Shown: positions 28,236 through 38,369 of the stretch, piece after piece | How positions within the stretch are numbered: position 1 is the stretch's first letter | Layout: every line of letters begins with the position of its first letter | Assembly: GCF_000374805.1 (NCBI RefSeq) | Contig: NZ_KB895349.1 | Location: 45,912-109,911 of the forward strand | DNA length: 64,000 nt | Reading direction: 5' to 3' | Source of the DNA: Chitiniphilus shinanonensis DSM 23277 | Lineage (GTDB): Bacteria; Pseudomonadota; Gammaproteobacteria; Burkholderiales; Chitinibacteraceae | Translations under genes and position numbers: made by a program | Notes under the pieces: model-generated | What the model saw: only the letters and a program-made list of their open reading frames with translations | Told to the model about the DNA's origin: nothing | The model's database searches: none

Positions 28236-29075
28236 TCAGTCCGGCAGCAGCATTTCGCCCGAACCTATCTCGACGACACGGCCACCCACTTCGATATCGC
28301 CGGCTTGCGACACCGCCAGTCGCACATGCGCCAGCCGGTCAATGCCGTGGCCCTGCACCATGGTGACGGCCAGCGGCAGCGGGCGGTGTTGGTCCAGCCA
28401 CCAGCCGCCGAGGTTGGCGCCGGCCGAGCCGGTGCCGTAGTCCTCGCCGATGGCGCCGTGCTGCACCCAGAAGAAGCGGGCGGCGATCTGTGCGCCGTCG
28501 GGCGCCCACACCAGCGCCTGCGCCACGCCGACCGCGTTGGTCGCCACGGCTTCGAATGCCGCGAGCCCGGGCCGGCAGGCGGCGACCGCCGCGGCGTCGG
28601 CCAGCGGGATCACCAGTTGTTCGGTGCCGGTGTTCAGCCAGCGCGGCGTGCCGGCCAGCGCCTCCGGCGCCAGCCCGAGCGCGGCGGCGATGGCGGCGGC
28701 CGGCGCGGCGTCGCGCGCCCGGGGCGGCTGGGCGGTCAGCGTTGCCACGTCGCCCTGCACCGTCACCGGCACCCGGCCGGCGGGCATCGACAGCGTCACG
28801 CGCTCGCGGCCCAGGCGGCGCGCCACCACGCTGGCGGTGCCGAGCGTCGGATGGCCGGCGAACGGCAACTCGTAGCCCGGGGTGAAGATGCGTACGGCGG
28901 CGTCGGCCTGCGCATGCGCGGTGACGAAGGTGGTTTCGGACAGGTTGAGCTGCTGCGCCAGCGTCTGCATCTGCGCATCCGTCAATCCTTCCGCTTCGGG
29001 AAATACCGCCAGCGGGTTGCCGGCGAAGTGGCTTTCGGCGAAAACATTCAAGAGCAGGTAACGATATCGGCGCAT
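28236..29075 (-). CDS. PhzF family isomerase/epimerase-like protein
   Basis: A 279-residue protein with the two-lobe PhzF fold. It contains VFAESHFAGNPLAVFPEAEG at the N-terminus, PGYELPFAGHPTLGTA (residues about 66-81) and a GEDYGTGSAGANLGGWW segment near residue 215. PhzF itself isomerises a phenazine precursor; most relatives have unknown substrates, and no phenazine genes are nearby. GGAG precedes the ATG at 29075. It is divergent from pcnB. Confidence 0.88.
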   Translation of the reverse strand: MRRYRYLLLNVFAESHFAGNPLAVFPEAEGLTDAQMQTLAQQLNLSETTFVTAHAQADAAVRIFTPGYELPFAGHPTLGTASVVARRLGRERVTLSMPAGRVPVTVQGDVATLTAQPPRARDAAPAAAIAAALGLAPEALAGTPRWLNTGTEQLVIPLADAAAVAACRPGLAAFEAVATNAVGVAQALVWAPDGAQIAARFFWVQHGAIGEDYGTGSAGANLGGWWLDQHRPLPLAVTMVQGHGIDRLAHVRLAVSQAGDIEVGGRVVEIGSGEMLLPD

Positions 29076-29210
29076 AGGGTGCTCCATGGGGACAGGTGCA
29101 GTAGAACACGGCGGTAACGGCGACGGCAGCCACAGCACGGTGCACGGCCCGGCAGCACAGCGAGGTGGCCCGGCGGTGGTCGGTGTGGCCGTGGGCGGGC
29201 GCTTCCCCTG

Positions 29211-29216
29211 TATAAT
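29211..29216 (+). promoter_or_regulatory. Candidate -10 box for pcnB
   Basis: A perfect TATAAT stands out in the very GC-rich gap upstream of pcnB, 35 bases before its ATG. No good -35 hexamer is seen at the right distance. Confidence 0.45.
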
Positions 29217-29250
29217 GCTGCGTTTCGATTTCGCGGCTGAACCTGTCCAG

Positions 29251-30597
29251 ATGATTCGCAAGTTGATCGGCAAAGTGCTCCGGCGCCCGGGAAGGCGCGT
29301 CCTGCATGCCAAGCACTACGGAATCCGCCGCGAGCAACTGCATTCCGGGGCCCTGAAAGTGTGCGACCGCCTGCAGGATGCGGGCTACGACGCCTACGTG
29401 GTCGGCGGCGCGGTGCGCGACCTGCTGCTGGGCAAGCATCCCAAGGATTTCGACGTGGCCACCAGCGCCACGCCCGAGCAGGTGAAGCACGTGTTCCACC
29501 GTGCGCGCATCATCGGCCGGCGCTTCCGCATCGTGCACGTACCGTTCTGGGATCAGGGCCAGGAAGAAATCATCGAGGTGACCACCTTCCGTGGCGCCTC
29601 GGACGCGCCCACCGACGAGAGCGGCCGCATCCTGCGCGACAACGTCTATGGCAGCATCGAGGAAGACGCCGCCCGGCGCGACTTCACCGTCAACGCGCTG
29701 TACTACGACCCCAGCCGCGAGGAAATCCTCGACTTCCACCACGGTGTGGACGACCTGAACAACCGCAAGCTGGCGATGATCGGCGACCCGGCGCTGCGCT
29801 ACCGCGAAGACCCGGTGCGCATGCTGCGCGCCATCCGCCTGTCGGCCAAGCTGGGGCTGACCATCGCCCCGTCTACCCGCAAGCCCATCGCCGACCACGC
29901 CCGCCTGCTGGAGAACATTCCGTCGGCGCGGCTGTTCGACGAGATGATGAAGTTGCTGTTCTCCGGCAAGGCGTGGGATTGCCTGATGGCGCTGCGCGCC
30001 GATGGCCTGCACCAGCCGCTGTTCCCGTTGCTGGACAAACTGATCGGCGACGAGCAGACGCGCTCGTTCCTGCAACGCGCGCTGGAAAGCACCGACCGCC
30101 GCATCGCCGAGGACAAGCCCGTCTCGGCCGGCTTCCTGTTCGCCGCGCTGCTGTGGCACGAAGTTGAGGCGCAATGGCGAAAGAAGACCGCCGCCGGCGA
30201 ATACCCGGTGCCGGCGCTGGTCGAGGCGATGAACCAGGTCGAGGACACCGTGGCCAAGCGGCTGGCGATCCCCAACCGCTACGGTGCCGCGATGAAGGAG
30301 ATCTGGCTGTTGCAGCCGCGCTTCGAGCAGCGCGTGGGGCAGCGGCCGTTCCGCCTGCTGGAGCAGGCGCGCTTCCGCGCCGCCTACGACTTCCTGATGC
30401 TGCGCGCCGAATGCGGCCTGGTCGAGAAGGAACTCGCCGACTGGTGGACGCAGTTCCTGCATGTCGATGGCGACACCCGGCTGGCGCTGATCGCCGGCGT
30501 GCCGAAGAGCGGCGCCACCAGCGACAAGAAGCCGCGCCGCAACAACCGTCGGCGTGGCGGCCGGAGCAGGTCGGGCGACGGCCAGCAGGCCGGTTGA
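29251..30597 (+). CDS. pcnB: Poly(A) polymerase I
   Basis: A 448-residue class II nucleotidyltransferase adding 3' poly(A) tails that mark RNA for decay. The N-terminal catalytic domain has AYVVGGAVRDLLLG and KDFDVATSATPEQV (residues about 45-75), followed by RRDFTVNALYYDPS and YREDPVRMLRAIRLSAKLG. The C-terminus is strongly basic (KKPRRNNRRRGGRSRSGDG), as in PcnB rather than the tRNA CCA enzyme. The start at 29251 was chosen because upstream ATG codons overlap the -10 box. Its TGA overlaps the folK ATG. Confidence 0.95.
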   Translation: MIRKLIGKVLRRPGRRVLHAKHYGIRREQLHSGALKVCDRLQDAGYDAYVVGGAVRDLLLGKHPKDFDVATSATPEQVKHVFHRARIIGRRFRIVHVPFWDQGQEEIIEVTTFRGASDAPTDESGRILRDNVYGSIEEDAARRDFTVNALYYDPSREEILDFHHGVDDLNNRKLAMIGDPALRYREDPVRMLRAIRLSAKLGLTIAPSTRKPIADHARLLENIPSARLFDEMMKLLFSGKAWDCLMALRADGLHQPLFPLLDKLIGDEQTRSFLQRALESTDRRIAEDKPVSAGFLFAALLWHEVEAQWRKKTAAGEYPVPALVEAMNQVEDTVAKRLAIPNRYGAAMKEIWLLQPRFEQRVGQRPFRLLEQARFRAAYDFLMLRAECGLVEKELADWWTQFLHVDGDTRLALIAGVPKSGATSDKKPRRNNRRRGGRSRSGDGQQAG

Positions 30598-31076
30598 TGG
30601 CCCGCGCCTTCGTCGCGCTGGGCGCCAACCTCGGCCGCCCGGACGTACAGCTGCGCCGCGCGCTGGAAATGCTGGCGATGCTGCCCGACACCTGGCTGGT
30701 CAAGGCTTCGCCGTTCTATGCATCCGCCCCGGTCGGCTACGCCGAGCAGCCGGATTTCGTCAACGCCGTGGCCGAGCTGGATACCGTCCTGACGCCGCAG
30801 GCGCTGATCGAGGCGCTGTTCGCCATCGAAGCGCTGCTGGGTCGCACCCGCTCCTTCAAGAACGCCCCGCGCGTGCTGGACCTGGACCTGCTGCTGTACG
30901 ACCAGCTGCGCCTGGATACGTCCGACCTGATCCTGCCGCACCCGCGCATGCACGAGCGCGCCTTCGTGCTGGTGCCGCTGGCCGATATCGACCCCGACGT
31001 GATGGTGCCCGGCTTCGGCCAGGTGGCGGCGCTGCTGCCCACGGTGCGCGATCAGGCATTGCACCGACTGCCCTGA
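30597..31076 (+). CDS. folK: 6-hydroxymethyl-7,8-dihydropterin pyrophosphokinase
   Basis: A 159-residue folate-pathway kinase transferring pyrophosphate from ATP to hydroxymethyl-dihydropterin. Motifs are FVALGANLGRP, YASAPVGYAEQPDFVNAVAE and the ATP/Mg segment RVLDLDLLLYD, followed by LPHPRMHERAFVL. Length is normal. Its ATG shares bases with the pcnB stop (TGATG), so the two are translationally coupled, an order common in proteobacteria. Confidence 0.96.
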   Translation: MARAFVALGANLGRPDVQLRRALEMLAMLPDTWLVKASPFYASAPVGYAEQPDFVNAVAELDTVLTPQALIEALFAIEALLGRTRSFKNAPRVLDLDLLLYDQLRLDTSDLILPHPRMHERAFVLVPLADIDPDVMVPGFGQVAALLPTVRDQALHRLP

Positions 31077-31140
31077 GCCGCCGTCGGCCCGTCCCGGCGC
31101 AGCCTGGGCTAAAAAGGGATTTCCGGGCTCCGCTTCCGCA

Positions 31141-31168
31141 TTTGAAGGTCGATTCGCCCTGGCGAATG
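31141..31168 (+). repeat. Short repeat with hairpin, shared with the 45.2 kb element
   Basis: TTTGAAGGTCGATTCGCCCT at 31141-31160 is identical to 45183-45202. Here it runs into an ATTCGCC-CT-GGCGAAT hairpin between folK and panB. Confidence 0.55.
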
Positions 31169-31259
31169 CACCTATGACCGACGCCGCGCAGCTCGGTTAC
31201 ACTGCGTTTTCTTGCGCCGCACCAAAGCGGCGCATGCCATTGCCGACCGGGGGACTTCG

Positions 31260-32051
31260 ATGAAAACCACGATCAATACACTGGCCAAGATGAAGCAGGA
31301 CGGTCAGAAGATCGCCATGCTCACCTGCTACGACGCCAGCTTCGCCAGCCTGCTGGACGATGCCGGCGTCGACGTGTTGCTGGTGGGCGATTCGCTGGGC
31401 AACGTGATCCAGGGCCGCGGTTCCACCCTGCCGGTGACCATGGAGCAGATGCTCTACCACACCGAGATCGTCGCGCGCGGCGCCAAGCAGGCGCTGGTGA
31501 TCGCCGACATGCCGTTCGCCAGCTTCCAGCTCTCCCCGGCGCAGGCCTACGAGAACGCCGCGCGGCTGATGGCGGCCGGCGCCGAGATGGTCAAGCTCGA
31601 AGGCGGCATGGTGATGGCCGAGACGGTGGATTTCCTGGTGCAGCGCGGCATCCCGGTATGCCAGCACATCGGCTTCCAGCCGCAGTCGGTCAACGCCTAC
31701 GGCGGCTACAAGGTGCAGGGCAAGTCCGACACCGAGGCCGAAGTGCTCAAGCGCGACGCGCTGGCATTGCAGGCGGCCGGCGCCGCCATCGTGCTGATGG
31801 AGATGGTGCCCGCCACTGTGGCCAAAGCCGTGACCGAATCGCTGGCGATTCCCACCATCGGCATCGGCGCCGGCGTCGATACCGACGGCCAGGTGCTGGT
31901 GCTGTACGACATGCTGGGCGTGTTCCCCGGCAAGAAGGCGCGCTTCGTGAAGAACTTCATGCTGGGCGCCACCAGCATCCAGGGCGCCGTCGAGGCCTAC
32001 GTCAAGGCGGTGAAGGGCAGCGCCTTCCCGGCCGAGGAGCACACCTTCTGA
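31260..32051 (+). CDS. panB: 3-methyl-2-oxobutanoate hydroxymethyltransferase
   Basis: A 263-residue TIM-barrel enzyme making ketopantoate for pantothenate/CoA. It has [56 protein letters not shown] and [15 protein letters not shown], all family landmarks. The stop overlaps the next ATG (TGATG). panC, normally adjacent, lies two genes further on, behind an HD hydrolase and a transglutaminase-like gene. Confidence 0.97.
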   Translation: MKTTINTLAKMKQDGQKIAMLTCYDASFASLLDDAGVDVLLVGDSLGNVIQGRGSTLPVTMEQMLYHTEIVARGAKQALVIADMPFASFQLSPAQAYENAARLMAAGAEMVKLEGGMVMAETVDFLVQRGIPVCQHIGFQPQSVNAYGGYKVQGKSDTEAEVLKRDALALQAAGAAIVLMEMVPATVAKAVTESLAIPTIGIGAGVDTDGQVLVLYDMLGVFPGKKARFVKNFMLGATSIQGAVEAYVKAVKGSAFPAEEHTF

Positions 32052-32641
32052 TGTCGATGGCCTTTCAGGAAGTGGTGGCGTTCGCGCTGGAGCTGGAAAA
32101 ACTCAAGGGCGTGCTGCGGCGGAACAAGCCGCTGGGCCAGGAGCGTTACGAGAACAGCGGCGAGCACAGCTGGCAGATCGCGCTGCTGGCGCTGGCGATG
32201 CAGCCGCACGGCGCCGAGCCGGTGGACATCGGCCGCGTGGTGCAGATGCTGCTGGTGCACGACGTGCCCGAGATCGACGCCGGCGACACCATGATCTACG
32301 ACAGCGCCGGCCGCGCCGCCGCCGAAGCGGCCGAGCGCGCCGGCGCCGAGCGCATCTTCGGTCTGCTGCCGGCCGCCCAGCGCGACCAGTTCATGGCGCT
32401 GTGGCTGGAATTCACCGAAGGCCAGACCCCCGAGGCGCGCTATGCCCGCGCCATCGACCGCATGATGCCGATGTTGCAGAACATCCATAACCAGGGTCAG
32501 AGCTGGCGAGAACACCAGGTGCGCGTGGCGCAGGTGGTGGCGACCAACCAGCCCAAGGTGGCGCCGGTGTTCCCGGACGCCTGGGCCTGGCTGCACCAGG
32601 CGCTGGATGGCGCCGTCGCGCGCGGTGATCTGGTCGCCTGA
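32051..32641 (+). CDS. HD-domain phosphohydrolase (YfbR-like)
   Basis: A 196-residue HD-superfamily protein. Metal ligands are visible as H in NSGEHSWQIALLALAM (residues about 36-50), HD in LLVHDVPEIDAGDT and the later D in ARAIDRMMPML. The layout resembles YfbR-type 5'-deoxynucleotidases, but the substrate is not proven. It is translationally coupled to panB and followed after one base by the transglutaminase-like gene. Confidence 0.85.
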   Translation: MSMAFQEVVAFALELEKLKGVLRRNKPLGQERYENSGEHSWQIALLALAMQPHGAEPVDIGRVVQMLLVHDVPEIDAGDTMIYDSAGRAAAEAAERAGAERIFGLLPAAQRDQFMALWLEFTEGQTPEARYARAIDRMMPMLQNIHNQGQSWREHQVRVAQVVATNQPKVAPVFPDAWAWLHQALDGAVARGDLVA

Positions 32642-32642
32642 G

Positions 32643-33401
32643 ATGGCCGCTTTCGAAGTCCGCGTGGGCATCGTGAACGTCGGCCTCGACGGCATTACGG
32701 CCCACGAACGGCTGGGCTTCATGGCGCTGGCCGCCGCCCGGTTGCACGATGGTGCCTATCAGGTGCCAATGAAGCCGCTCGCCGAGGTGGTGCCCGAGCG
32801 CGATCTCGCCGCTTACCTGGCGCCCGGTCCCGACCTCGATTTCGATCATCCGCAGGTGGCGCAGCTGGCGCAGGCGCTGCGTTGCGCCACGCCCGAGCAG
32901 ACGGCGCGGGCCTGCTTCGACTGGGTGCGCGACCGCATTCCGCATGTCGTCGATGCCGGCCGCGACGATATGCCGTGCAGCGCCTCCGAGACGTTGGCCG
33001 CCGGCACCGGGCTGTGTCATGCCAAGAGTCACCTGTTGGTCGCGCTACTGCGGGCCAATGGTATTCCCGCCGGGCTGGGCTACCAGCGGCTGACCTGGGA
33101 CGGGCCGTTGCCGCCGCATTGTCTGCACGGTTTCGTCGCGGTCTGGCTGGCGGAACACGGCTGGTATCGCTGCGACGCGCGCGGTAACACTCGCTCCGGT
33201 GTTGATGCCCGGTTCACGCCCGGCGTCGAGCACCTGGCTTTCCTCACATGCCATCCGGGCGAGCACACCTGCCCGCAAATCCACGCGCAACCGCTGCCCG
33301 AACTGGTGGCGCGGCTGCGCGCCTGTACTTCGCTGGCCGACTATCTTCGGCAACCGATCGACCTGCAACTGCCCGAATGGCAGCCCCTTTCCCTCGCCTG
33401 A
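32643..33401 (+). CDS. Transglutaminase-like (cysteine protease fold) protein
   Basis: A 252-residue protein with a transglutaminase-like core: catalytic Cys in [20 protein letters not shown] (residues about 122-141), His in [11 protein letters not shown] and Asp in YRCDARGN. No signal peptide is seen, so it is probably cytosolic. The first 75 residues are not recognised. The reaction is unknown; such folds act as proteases, amidases or transglutaminases. It is tightly packed between the HD gene and panC, so it is probably cotranscribed with pantothenate synthesis. Confidence 0.8.
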   Translation: MAAFEVRVGIVNVGLDGITAHERLGFMALAAARLHDGAYQVPMKPLAEVVPERDLAAYLAPGPDLDFDHPQVAQLAQALRCATPEQTARACFDWVRDRIPHVVDAGRDDMPCSASETLAAGTGLCHAKSHLLVALLRANGIPAGLGYQRLTWDGPLPPHCLHGFVAVWLAEHGWYRCDARGNTRSGVDARFTPGVEHLAFLTCHPGEHTCPQIHAQPLPELVARLRACTSLADYLRQPIDLQLPEWQPLSLA

Positions 33402-33408
33402 GCCAACC

Positions 33409-34248
33409 ATGCAAATCTTCCACACCATTTCCGAGCTGCGCGCCTGGCGCAAGACCGCCGGCAGCGTCGCCTTCGTGCCGACCATGGGCAACCTGCACGC
33501 CGGCCACATGGCGCTGATCCGCGAAGCGCGGCAGCGGGCCGAACACGTGGTGGTCAGCATCTTCGTCAACCGCCTGCAATTCGGCCAGGGCGAGGATTTC
33601 GACCGTTATCCGCGCACCTTGCAGCAGGATGCCGCGCTGATCGCCGCCGAGTGCGACAGCGCCGTGGTGTTCGCGCCGGACGAGCGCGAGCTGTATCCGC
33701 ACGTGATCCAACAATACAAGGTGGAGCCGCCGGCGTTGCAGGACGAACTGTGCGGCGCGTTCCGCCCCGGGCACTTCCGTGGCGTGGCCACCGTGGTGCT
33801 CAAGCTGTTCAACATCGTGCAGCCGGACTTCGCCTGTTTCGGCAAGAAGGACTACCAGCAGCTGTTCATCATCCAGAGCATGGTCGAGGAGCTGAACCTG
33901 CCGCTGGAGATCGTGCCGGTGGACACCGGCCGCGCCGAGGACGGGCTGGCGCTGTCGTCGCGCAACGGCTACCTCACCGTCGAGGAGCGCAACGAAGCGC
34001 CCCGGCTGCATTTCCACCTGTCGCGGATGAAGAAGGCGATCCTGAACGGCGAGCGCGACTACGCCAGGCTGGCGGCCGAAACGGTGATGGACCTGAAGGT
34101 GCGCGGCTGGTCCGAGGTGGATTACGTGGAAACGCGCAACGCCCACACCCTCAAACCCGCCACCCACACCGACCACGAACTGGTGATCCTGATCGCCGCG
34201 AGGCTGGGCCATACCCGGCTGATCGACAACGTCGAGTTCACCGTGTGA
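33409..34248 (+). CDS. panC: Pantothenate synthetase
   Basis: A 279-residue ligase joining pantoate and beta-alanine with ATP. It contains [20 protein letters not shown] (HxGH-type site near residue 34), [32 protein letters not shown] and [13 protein letters not shown]. In most family members the FVN is followed by Pro; here it is Arg, a mild oddity next to the active site. A CACAGAG palindrome begins a few bases after the stop. Confidence 0.97.
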   Translation: MQIFHTISELRAWRKTAGSVAFVPTMGNLHAGHMALIREARQRAEHVVVSIFVNRLQFGQGEDFDRYPRTLQQDAALIAAECDSAVVFAPDERELYPHVIQQYKVEPPALQDELCGAFRPGHFRGVATVVLKLFNIVQPDFACFGKKDYQQLFIIQSMVEELNLPLEIVPVDTGRAEDGLALSSRNGYLTVEERNEAPRLHFHLSRMKKAILNGERDYARLAAETVMDLKVRGWSEVDYVETRNAHTLKPATHTDHELVILIAARLGHTRLIDNVEFTV

Positions 34249-34251
34249 TGC

Positions 34252-34468
34252 GGTAAAACCCTGAACCCCAAGTCTTGAAACACAGAGGGCACAGAGAACA
34301 CGGAGTCCCACGGAGAAAATCAGAGCAAAAGAGAGAAAACAATCCGGCAGGCACGATAGCGGCCTGATCAAGCAAAAGGGGGCGCGTCCCTCTGCTTCTC
34401 TCGTTCTGCTTTTCTCTGTGAAGCTCCGTGTTCTCTGTGCCCTCTGTGTTTCAAGACTTGGGGTTCAG
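34252..34468. repeat. Long palindromic repeat, CACAGAG family, copy 3
   Basis: Arms ACCCTGAACCCCAAGTCTTG (34257-34276) plus AAACACAGAGGGCACAGAGA pair with CTCTGTGCCCTCTGTGTTTC and AAGACTTGGGGTTCAG at the right (about 34432-34466). The G/A-rich outer arms of other copies are absent. It lies between convergent panC and the GGDEF gene and may terminate both. Confidence 0.92.
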
Positions 34469-34480
34469 CGGCTTACGTTC

Positions 34481-35977
34481 TCACGCGCCCGCCAGCGGCG
34501 GCGGCGGGGCCAGCGGGTTGGCGCGGCGCGCTTCCTTGTGCTTGTACATGCGCTGGTCGGCGGCCTGGAGTACCTGCTTCACCGTGTCGCCGTCCTGCGG
34601 ATAGCGCGCCACGCCCAGGCTGGCGCCCACCGAGAACGATTGCTCGCCCCAGCGGATCGGCTCCATCAGCGCCTGGGTCAGCCGGCGCAGCAGTTCGCGC
34701 TCGCGGGCGGCGTTCATGTCGCCGGGCAGCAGCAGCGCGAATTCGTCGCCGCCCCAGCGCGCCAGGGTGTCGTTGGCGCGCACACACAGCGTCAGGCGCT
34801 CGGCCACCGCCTTGAGCACGAAGTCGCCGGCGTCGTGGCCGTGGTTGTCGTTGATCGGCTTGAAGCGGTCCAGGTCGAGAAAGATCAGCGAGCACGGCGT
34901 GCCCTGCTCGACGCAGCGATCCAGCGCCACGTCCAGCGTGCGGCGGTTCGACAGGCCGGTGAGCGCGTCGTGCGCCGCCAGATGGGCCAGCTTCTCCGCC
35001 TCGCGGATGCGTGCCAGTTGCCGCAGGTGCGTCAGCCGCACCAGGCCCAGCAACGCCAGCAGCAGTAGCGCCAGCATGCCCGCCAGCATGCCCAGTACCT
35101 GGCGGTCCACGGTGGACCAGCCCAGCTGCCAGCGGCTTTCCAGCACATAGGGCTGGCTGGTGCTGGGCACGTTGCTGATCAGCGCCAGTTGCGGGAACCA
35201 GCGCTTTTCCAACGCACCGACCGGTGCGCTGCTGCCGCGCACCAGTTCGGTGTCGGCCACGTCGGCGCGGCGCACGCTCACGCTCAGGCCGGGCGGCAGC
35301 ATGGTCATGTCGGGCATCAGCGAGCCGGTTTCCACCAGCACGCCGACATAGGTCAGCGGCAGCGTGGCGCGACGAGTCTCGGCCGGGGTGGTGGCGAAGC
35401 TGGCCGGCCGCACCATAAGGTAGATCGAGTGGCCGCCGCGCAGCTGGAACGGCAGGGTGGTGATCACCTGTTGCGGGCTGGTCGGCATGGCGCCGATCAC
35501 CTGCTCGACATCCAGCCCCAGGTTGGCTGGCCGCGCCGGCTCGTTGAACACCACCGGGTAGTAGTCGGCCTTGCGCGGCAGCGGGCCGGGGCGGGGGCCG
35601 TGCAGGGTGAAATCCGGCTCGCCCAGGCCGCGCATGGCGTCGGTGAAGCGCTGCGCGTCGCCCGCCGGTACGCGCCGGATCATCACCACGCCATGCACCA
35701 GCGGATAGCGCGCCAGCAGTTGGCGCGCGTAGCCGCGGTCCACCACGAAGGTATGGCTGCGCGGCACGCTCTGGAATGCCGCAAACGCTTCCAGCGCGGT
35801 TTCGCTGCCGGCGAACCGGTACCACAGCCGGTCCTGGATCTGCTGGTGCAGGCGCTGGTGGTCCTGCCGGGCCTGGCTCAGCACCAGGCTGCCGTAGACG
35901 GCGAACACCGCCAGTGCCAACGCCAGCCAAGCCAGGAAGACCGCGAGATAGATCGATGGGTGCCGCAGAACTTTCAT
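34481..35977 (-). CDS. Membrane CHASE-GGDEF diguanylate cyclase
   Basis: A 498-residue inner-membrane enzyme. An N-terminal membrane segment (residues about 10-33) is followed by a periplasmic CHASE-type sensor (about 35-290), a second membrane segment (GMLAGMLALLLLALLGLVRL) and a GGDEF domain. The active motif is GGDEF preceded by RANDTLARW, where R and D at -9/-6 form an intact I-site. So, unlike the cyclase at 2.0 kb, it should show product inhibition. The ligand is unknown. The start at 35977 lacks a clear ribosome site; an in-frame start at 36067 exists. Confidence 0.88.
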   Translation of the reverse strand: MKVLRHPSIYLAVFLAWLALALAVFAVYGSLVLSQARQDHQRLHQQIQDRLWYRFAGSETALEAFAAFQSVPRSHTFVVDRGYARQLLARYPLVHGVVMIRRVPAGDAQRFTDAMRGLGEPDFTLHGPRPGPLPRKADYYPVVFNEPARPANLGLDVEQVIGAMPTSPQQVITTLPFQLRGGHSIYLMVRPASFATTPAETRRATLPLTYVGVLVETGSLMPDMTMLPPGLSVSVRRADVADTELVRGSSAPVGALEKRWFPQLALISNVPSTSQPYVLESRWQLGWSTVDRQVLGMLAGMLALLLLALLGLVRLTHLRQLARIREAEKLAHLAAHDALTGLSNRRTLDVALDRCVEQGTPCSLIFLDLDRFKPINDNHGHDAGDFVLKAVAERLTLCVRANDTLARWGGDEFALLLPGDMNAARERELLRRLTQALMEPIRWGEQSFSVGASLGVARYPQDGDTVKQVLQAADQRMYKHKEARRANPLAPPPPLAGA

Positions 35978-36060
35978 CGAGGGGTCGATTTGGTCAAACA
36001 GGCTGAAGTATCCCCTATTGCCGCTCGTCCGGCGCGCGGCGGCGGCGGCGAGGGTGACGA

Positions 36061-36149
36061 CCGGCACAGTGCGGTGCCGGCCTTGCGGCGAAGGTGACGA
36101 TTGGCCTTGCCCTGAAGCGAATCGCCCGCGCGTTCGGGGGGCGATTCGC
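36061..36149. other. Two hairpins between the chemoreceptor and the CHASE-GGDEF gene
   Basis: CCGGCAC/GTGCCGG with a 6-base loop (36061-36080) and GCGAATCGCCC/GGGCGATTCGC (36117-36149). The second begins 6 bases after the chemoreceptor stop on the − strand and could be its terminator, but no T run follows. Confidence 0.5.
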
Positions 36150-36154
36150 CCTCG

Positions 36155-38221
36155 TCACAGCTTGAAGCGACTCACCAGCGCACGCAGTTGCCCGGCCTGC
36201 CGGTCCAGTTCCGCCACGGTATCGGTGGATTGGATCACCAGTTCCTGGTTCTGCTGCGCCTTGTTGCTGATCTGCTCGATATGGCGCGCGATGTCGGTGC
36301 TGGCGGCCGCCTGCTGCTGGGTGGCCTCGGCGATGGAACTGACGCCCTCCACCATCTGCCGCGCATGGTCGCGGATCTGTTCCAGCGCCGCCGCGGCATC
36401 GCGCGACCGCGTCACCCCCTTGTCGATCTGCACCTGCGCGGTGGACATCCCCTGGCCGGCGCTTTCCACCTCGCGCTGGATCTCCTTCATGATGTCGCCG
36501 ATCTCCACCGTGGCGGCGCCGGTGTGCTCGGCCAGCTTGCGTACTTCGTCCGCCACCACCGCGAAGCCACGCCCCAACTCGCCGGCGCGGGCGGCCTCGA
36601 TGGCGGCGTTCAGCGCCAGCAGGTTGGTCTGGTCGGCAATGCCGCGGATCACCTGCACGATGTGGTCCACTTGCTGCGAGCGTTGTTCCAGGCTGTTCAT
36701 GGCGGCGTTCAGCTGGCGCATCGAATCGTTGACCGCAGCGATTTCGTGCGCCACGTCCAGCACCACCTGCTGCCCCACCTCGGTGGCCTGTCCCGCCTGG
36801 AGCGCGCTTTCGCGGAAGTCGCCGGCGCTGTTGGCGATGTGCTGCACGCTGACGGTCACCTGTTCCACGCTGGCCGCCGTGGCGGTGGCGGCCTCGGCCT
36901 GCGCCTGGGTGCCCTGCTGCACGCCCTCGGCCTGGTCGCGCAGCGCGCTGGACGATGCGGCGATGTCGTGGGCGCGCTCGGTCACGTCGCGGAACATCTG
37001 CTGCAAGGTGCCGAGGAAGCGGTTGAAGGCCTCGCTGGTGCGGCCGATCTCGTCGCGGCCGGCCACCTCCAGGCGTCGGGTCAGGTCGCCTTCGCCGGCC
37101 GACACCTCCTCCATCGCCGCGGCCAGCCGGCCCAGCGGGCGGGTGACGGCGCCGAGCGCGACCGCCATCGCCGCCAGGATCAGCAGCGTGGCCAGCGTGC
37201 CGATCAGGATGGCGCGGTTGCGCGCGGCGATGGCGCCTTCCAGGATCGCCGATTCGGGCATCGCCAGCCCCAGCATCCAGGTCTGGCCGGTGCGGGGCAG
37301 CGCGACCGGGTAGTACAGCCGCAGCACACCGTCGCGCTGGAACTCCACCGGCTTGCCGGCGGCCAGCGCCTGGACGAAGCCGGGCTGGTAGCGGGCTTCG
37401 TCGATGGGTTTGCCGAACAGTGCCGGATCCGGGCCGGCGACCACCATGCCCTTGTCGGTCAGCAGTTCCAGGTAGGCGGCGCCTTCGGGCGTACTGCCCT
37501 GGAGCATCCGTTGCAGCGCATCCAGCGGCAGGTCGGTGCCGGCCACCGCGACGATCCGCCCCTGCTCGACGATGGGCACGCCCAGCGACGTCATCAGCAC
37601 CGTCTTGCCTTGTACCTCGTAGGGATAGGGATCGGTCACCGTTTCGCGGCCGCGCTGGCGCGGCACCAGGTGGAAATCGCCCCAGCCGGGCTGCATGTAT
37701 TCCGGCACGTAGGCGCCGGGGTCGGCGCGCACGGCCTCGGCCTTGGCGCGCTGCTCGGTGCTGAGCAGCGAATCGAGCGCGACCTGCTCGCCGTTGCGCG
37801 TCACATAGGGTGCGAACAGGCCGGAGGGATCGTGGGTCGGGTCCTGGCGGTGGGCATCGTCGCGCCCGTCGAAGCGGTTGCGGTCCCACACCATCCAGAT
37901 GCCTGACGGCTCGGGGTTGGCCGCGAGCAGCTTGCCCAGCATGGCGGTGGTGACGGCGCGGTCGGGCTGCTGGGCGCCGCGCAGGCCCAGCATGGTATGC
38001 GCCAGGTTGTAGGGCAGGGCGAATTCGCGGGCGAAGTAGCCCTGGATTTCGCGGGCGTGATCCTGCGCCAGTTCGCGCACCCGTTCGTGGCCGGTCGCGA
38101 CGTCGTCGCGCTGCATGGTGACGGCGAGGGTGGCGATCATGATGGCAAAGCCGATCACGATGGCGATCCCCGCGGCAGCCATGATCTTGATGCGGATGGA
38201 CCAATCCTTGATGGGTGGCAT
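36155..38221 (-). CDS. Methyl-accepting chemotaxis protein with Cache domain
   Basis: A 688-residue chemoreceptor: membrane segment (residues about 12-35), a large periplasmic dCache-type sensor (about 40-325, with [16 protein letters not shown] and [14 protein letters not shown]), a second membrane segment, HAMP, and the cytoplasmic signalling hairpin ([36 protein letters not shown]). There is no C-terminal CheR-docking pentapeptide. It is a close paralogue of the receptor at 39277-41346, with the RhtA-like gene between them. The start at 38221 has AGGGAAAG upstream. The ligand may be a carboxylic or amino acid, as for many dCache receptors, but is not predictable. Confidence 0.93.
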   Translation of the reverse strand: MPPIKDWSIRIKIMAAAGIAIVIGFAIMIATLAVTMQRDDVATGHERVRELAQDHAREIQGYFAREFALPYNLAHTMLGLRGAQQPDRAVTTAMLGKLLAANPEPSGIWMVWDRNRFDGRDDAHRQDPTHDPSGLFAPYVTRNGEQVALDSLLSTEQRAKAEAVRADPGAYVPEYMQPGWGDFHLVPRQRGRETVTDPYPYEVQGKTVLMTSLGVPIVEQGRIVAVAGTDLPLDALQRMLQGSTPEGAAYLELLTDKGMVVAGPDPALFGKPIDEARYQPGFVQALAAGKPVEFQRDGVLRLYYPVALPRTGQTWMLGLAMPESAILEGAIAARNRAILIGTLATLLILAAMAVALGAVTRPLGRLAAAMEEVSAGEGDLTRRLEVAGRDEIGRTSEAFNRFLGTLQQMFRDVTERAHDIAASSSALRDQAEGVQQGTQAQAEAATATAASVEQVTVSVQHIANSAGDFRESALQAGQATEVGQQVVLDVAHEIAAVNDSMRQLNAAMNSLEQRSQQVDHIVQVIRGIADQTNLLALNAAIEAARAGELGRGFAVVADEVRKLAEHTGAATVEIGDIMKEIQREVESAGQGMSTAQVQIDKGVTRSRDAAAALEQIRDHARQMVEGVSSIAEATQQQAAASTDIARHIEQISNKAQQNQELVIQSTDTVAELDRQAGQLRALVSRFKL

Positions 38222-38369
38222 GGTGCTTTCCCTGGAAATCGACACCACGCCATTAGGGCGCCTTCGTTTTGTTTGGGCAAATGAGTGTGCGGATACTGTC
38301 GCACAGAGCAGTCAATAACTTACGGTTTTAGCCAGATGGTTCGATGGCGTATCCAGTGTCGATGCCGTT

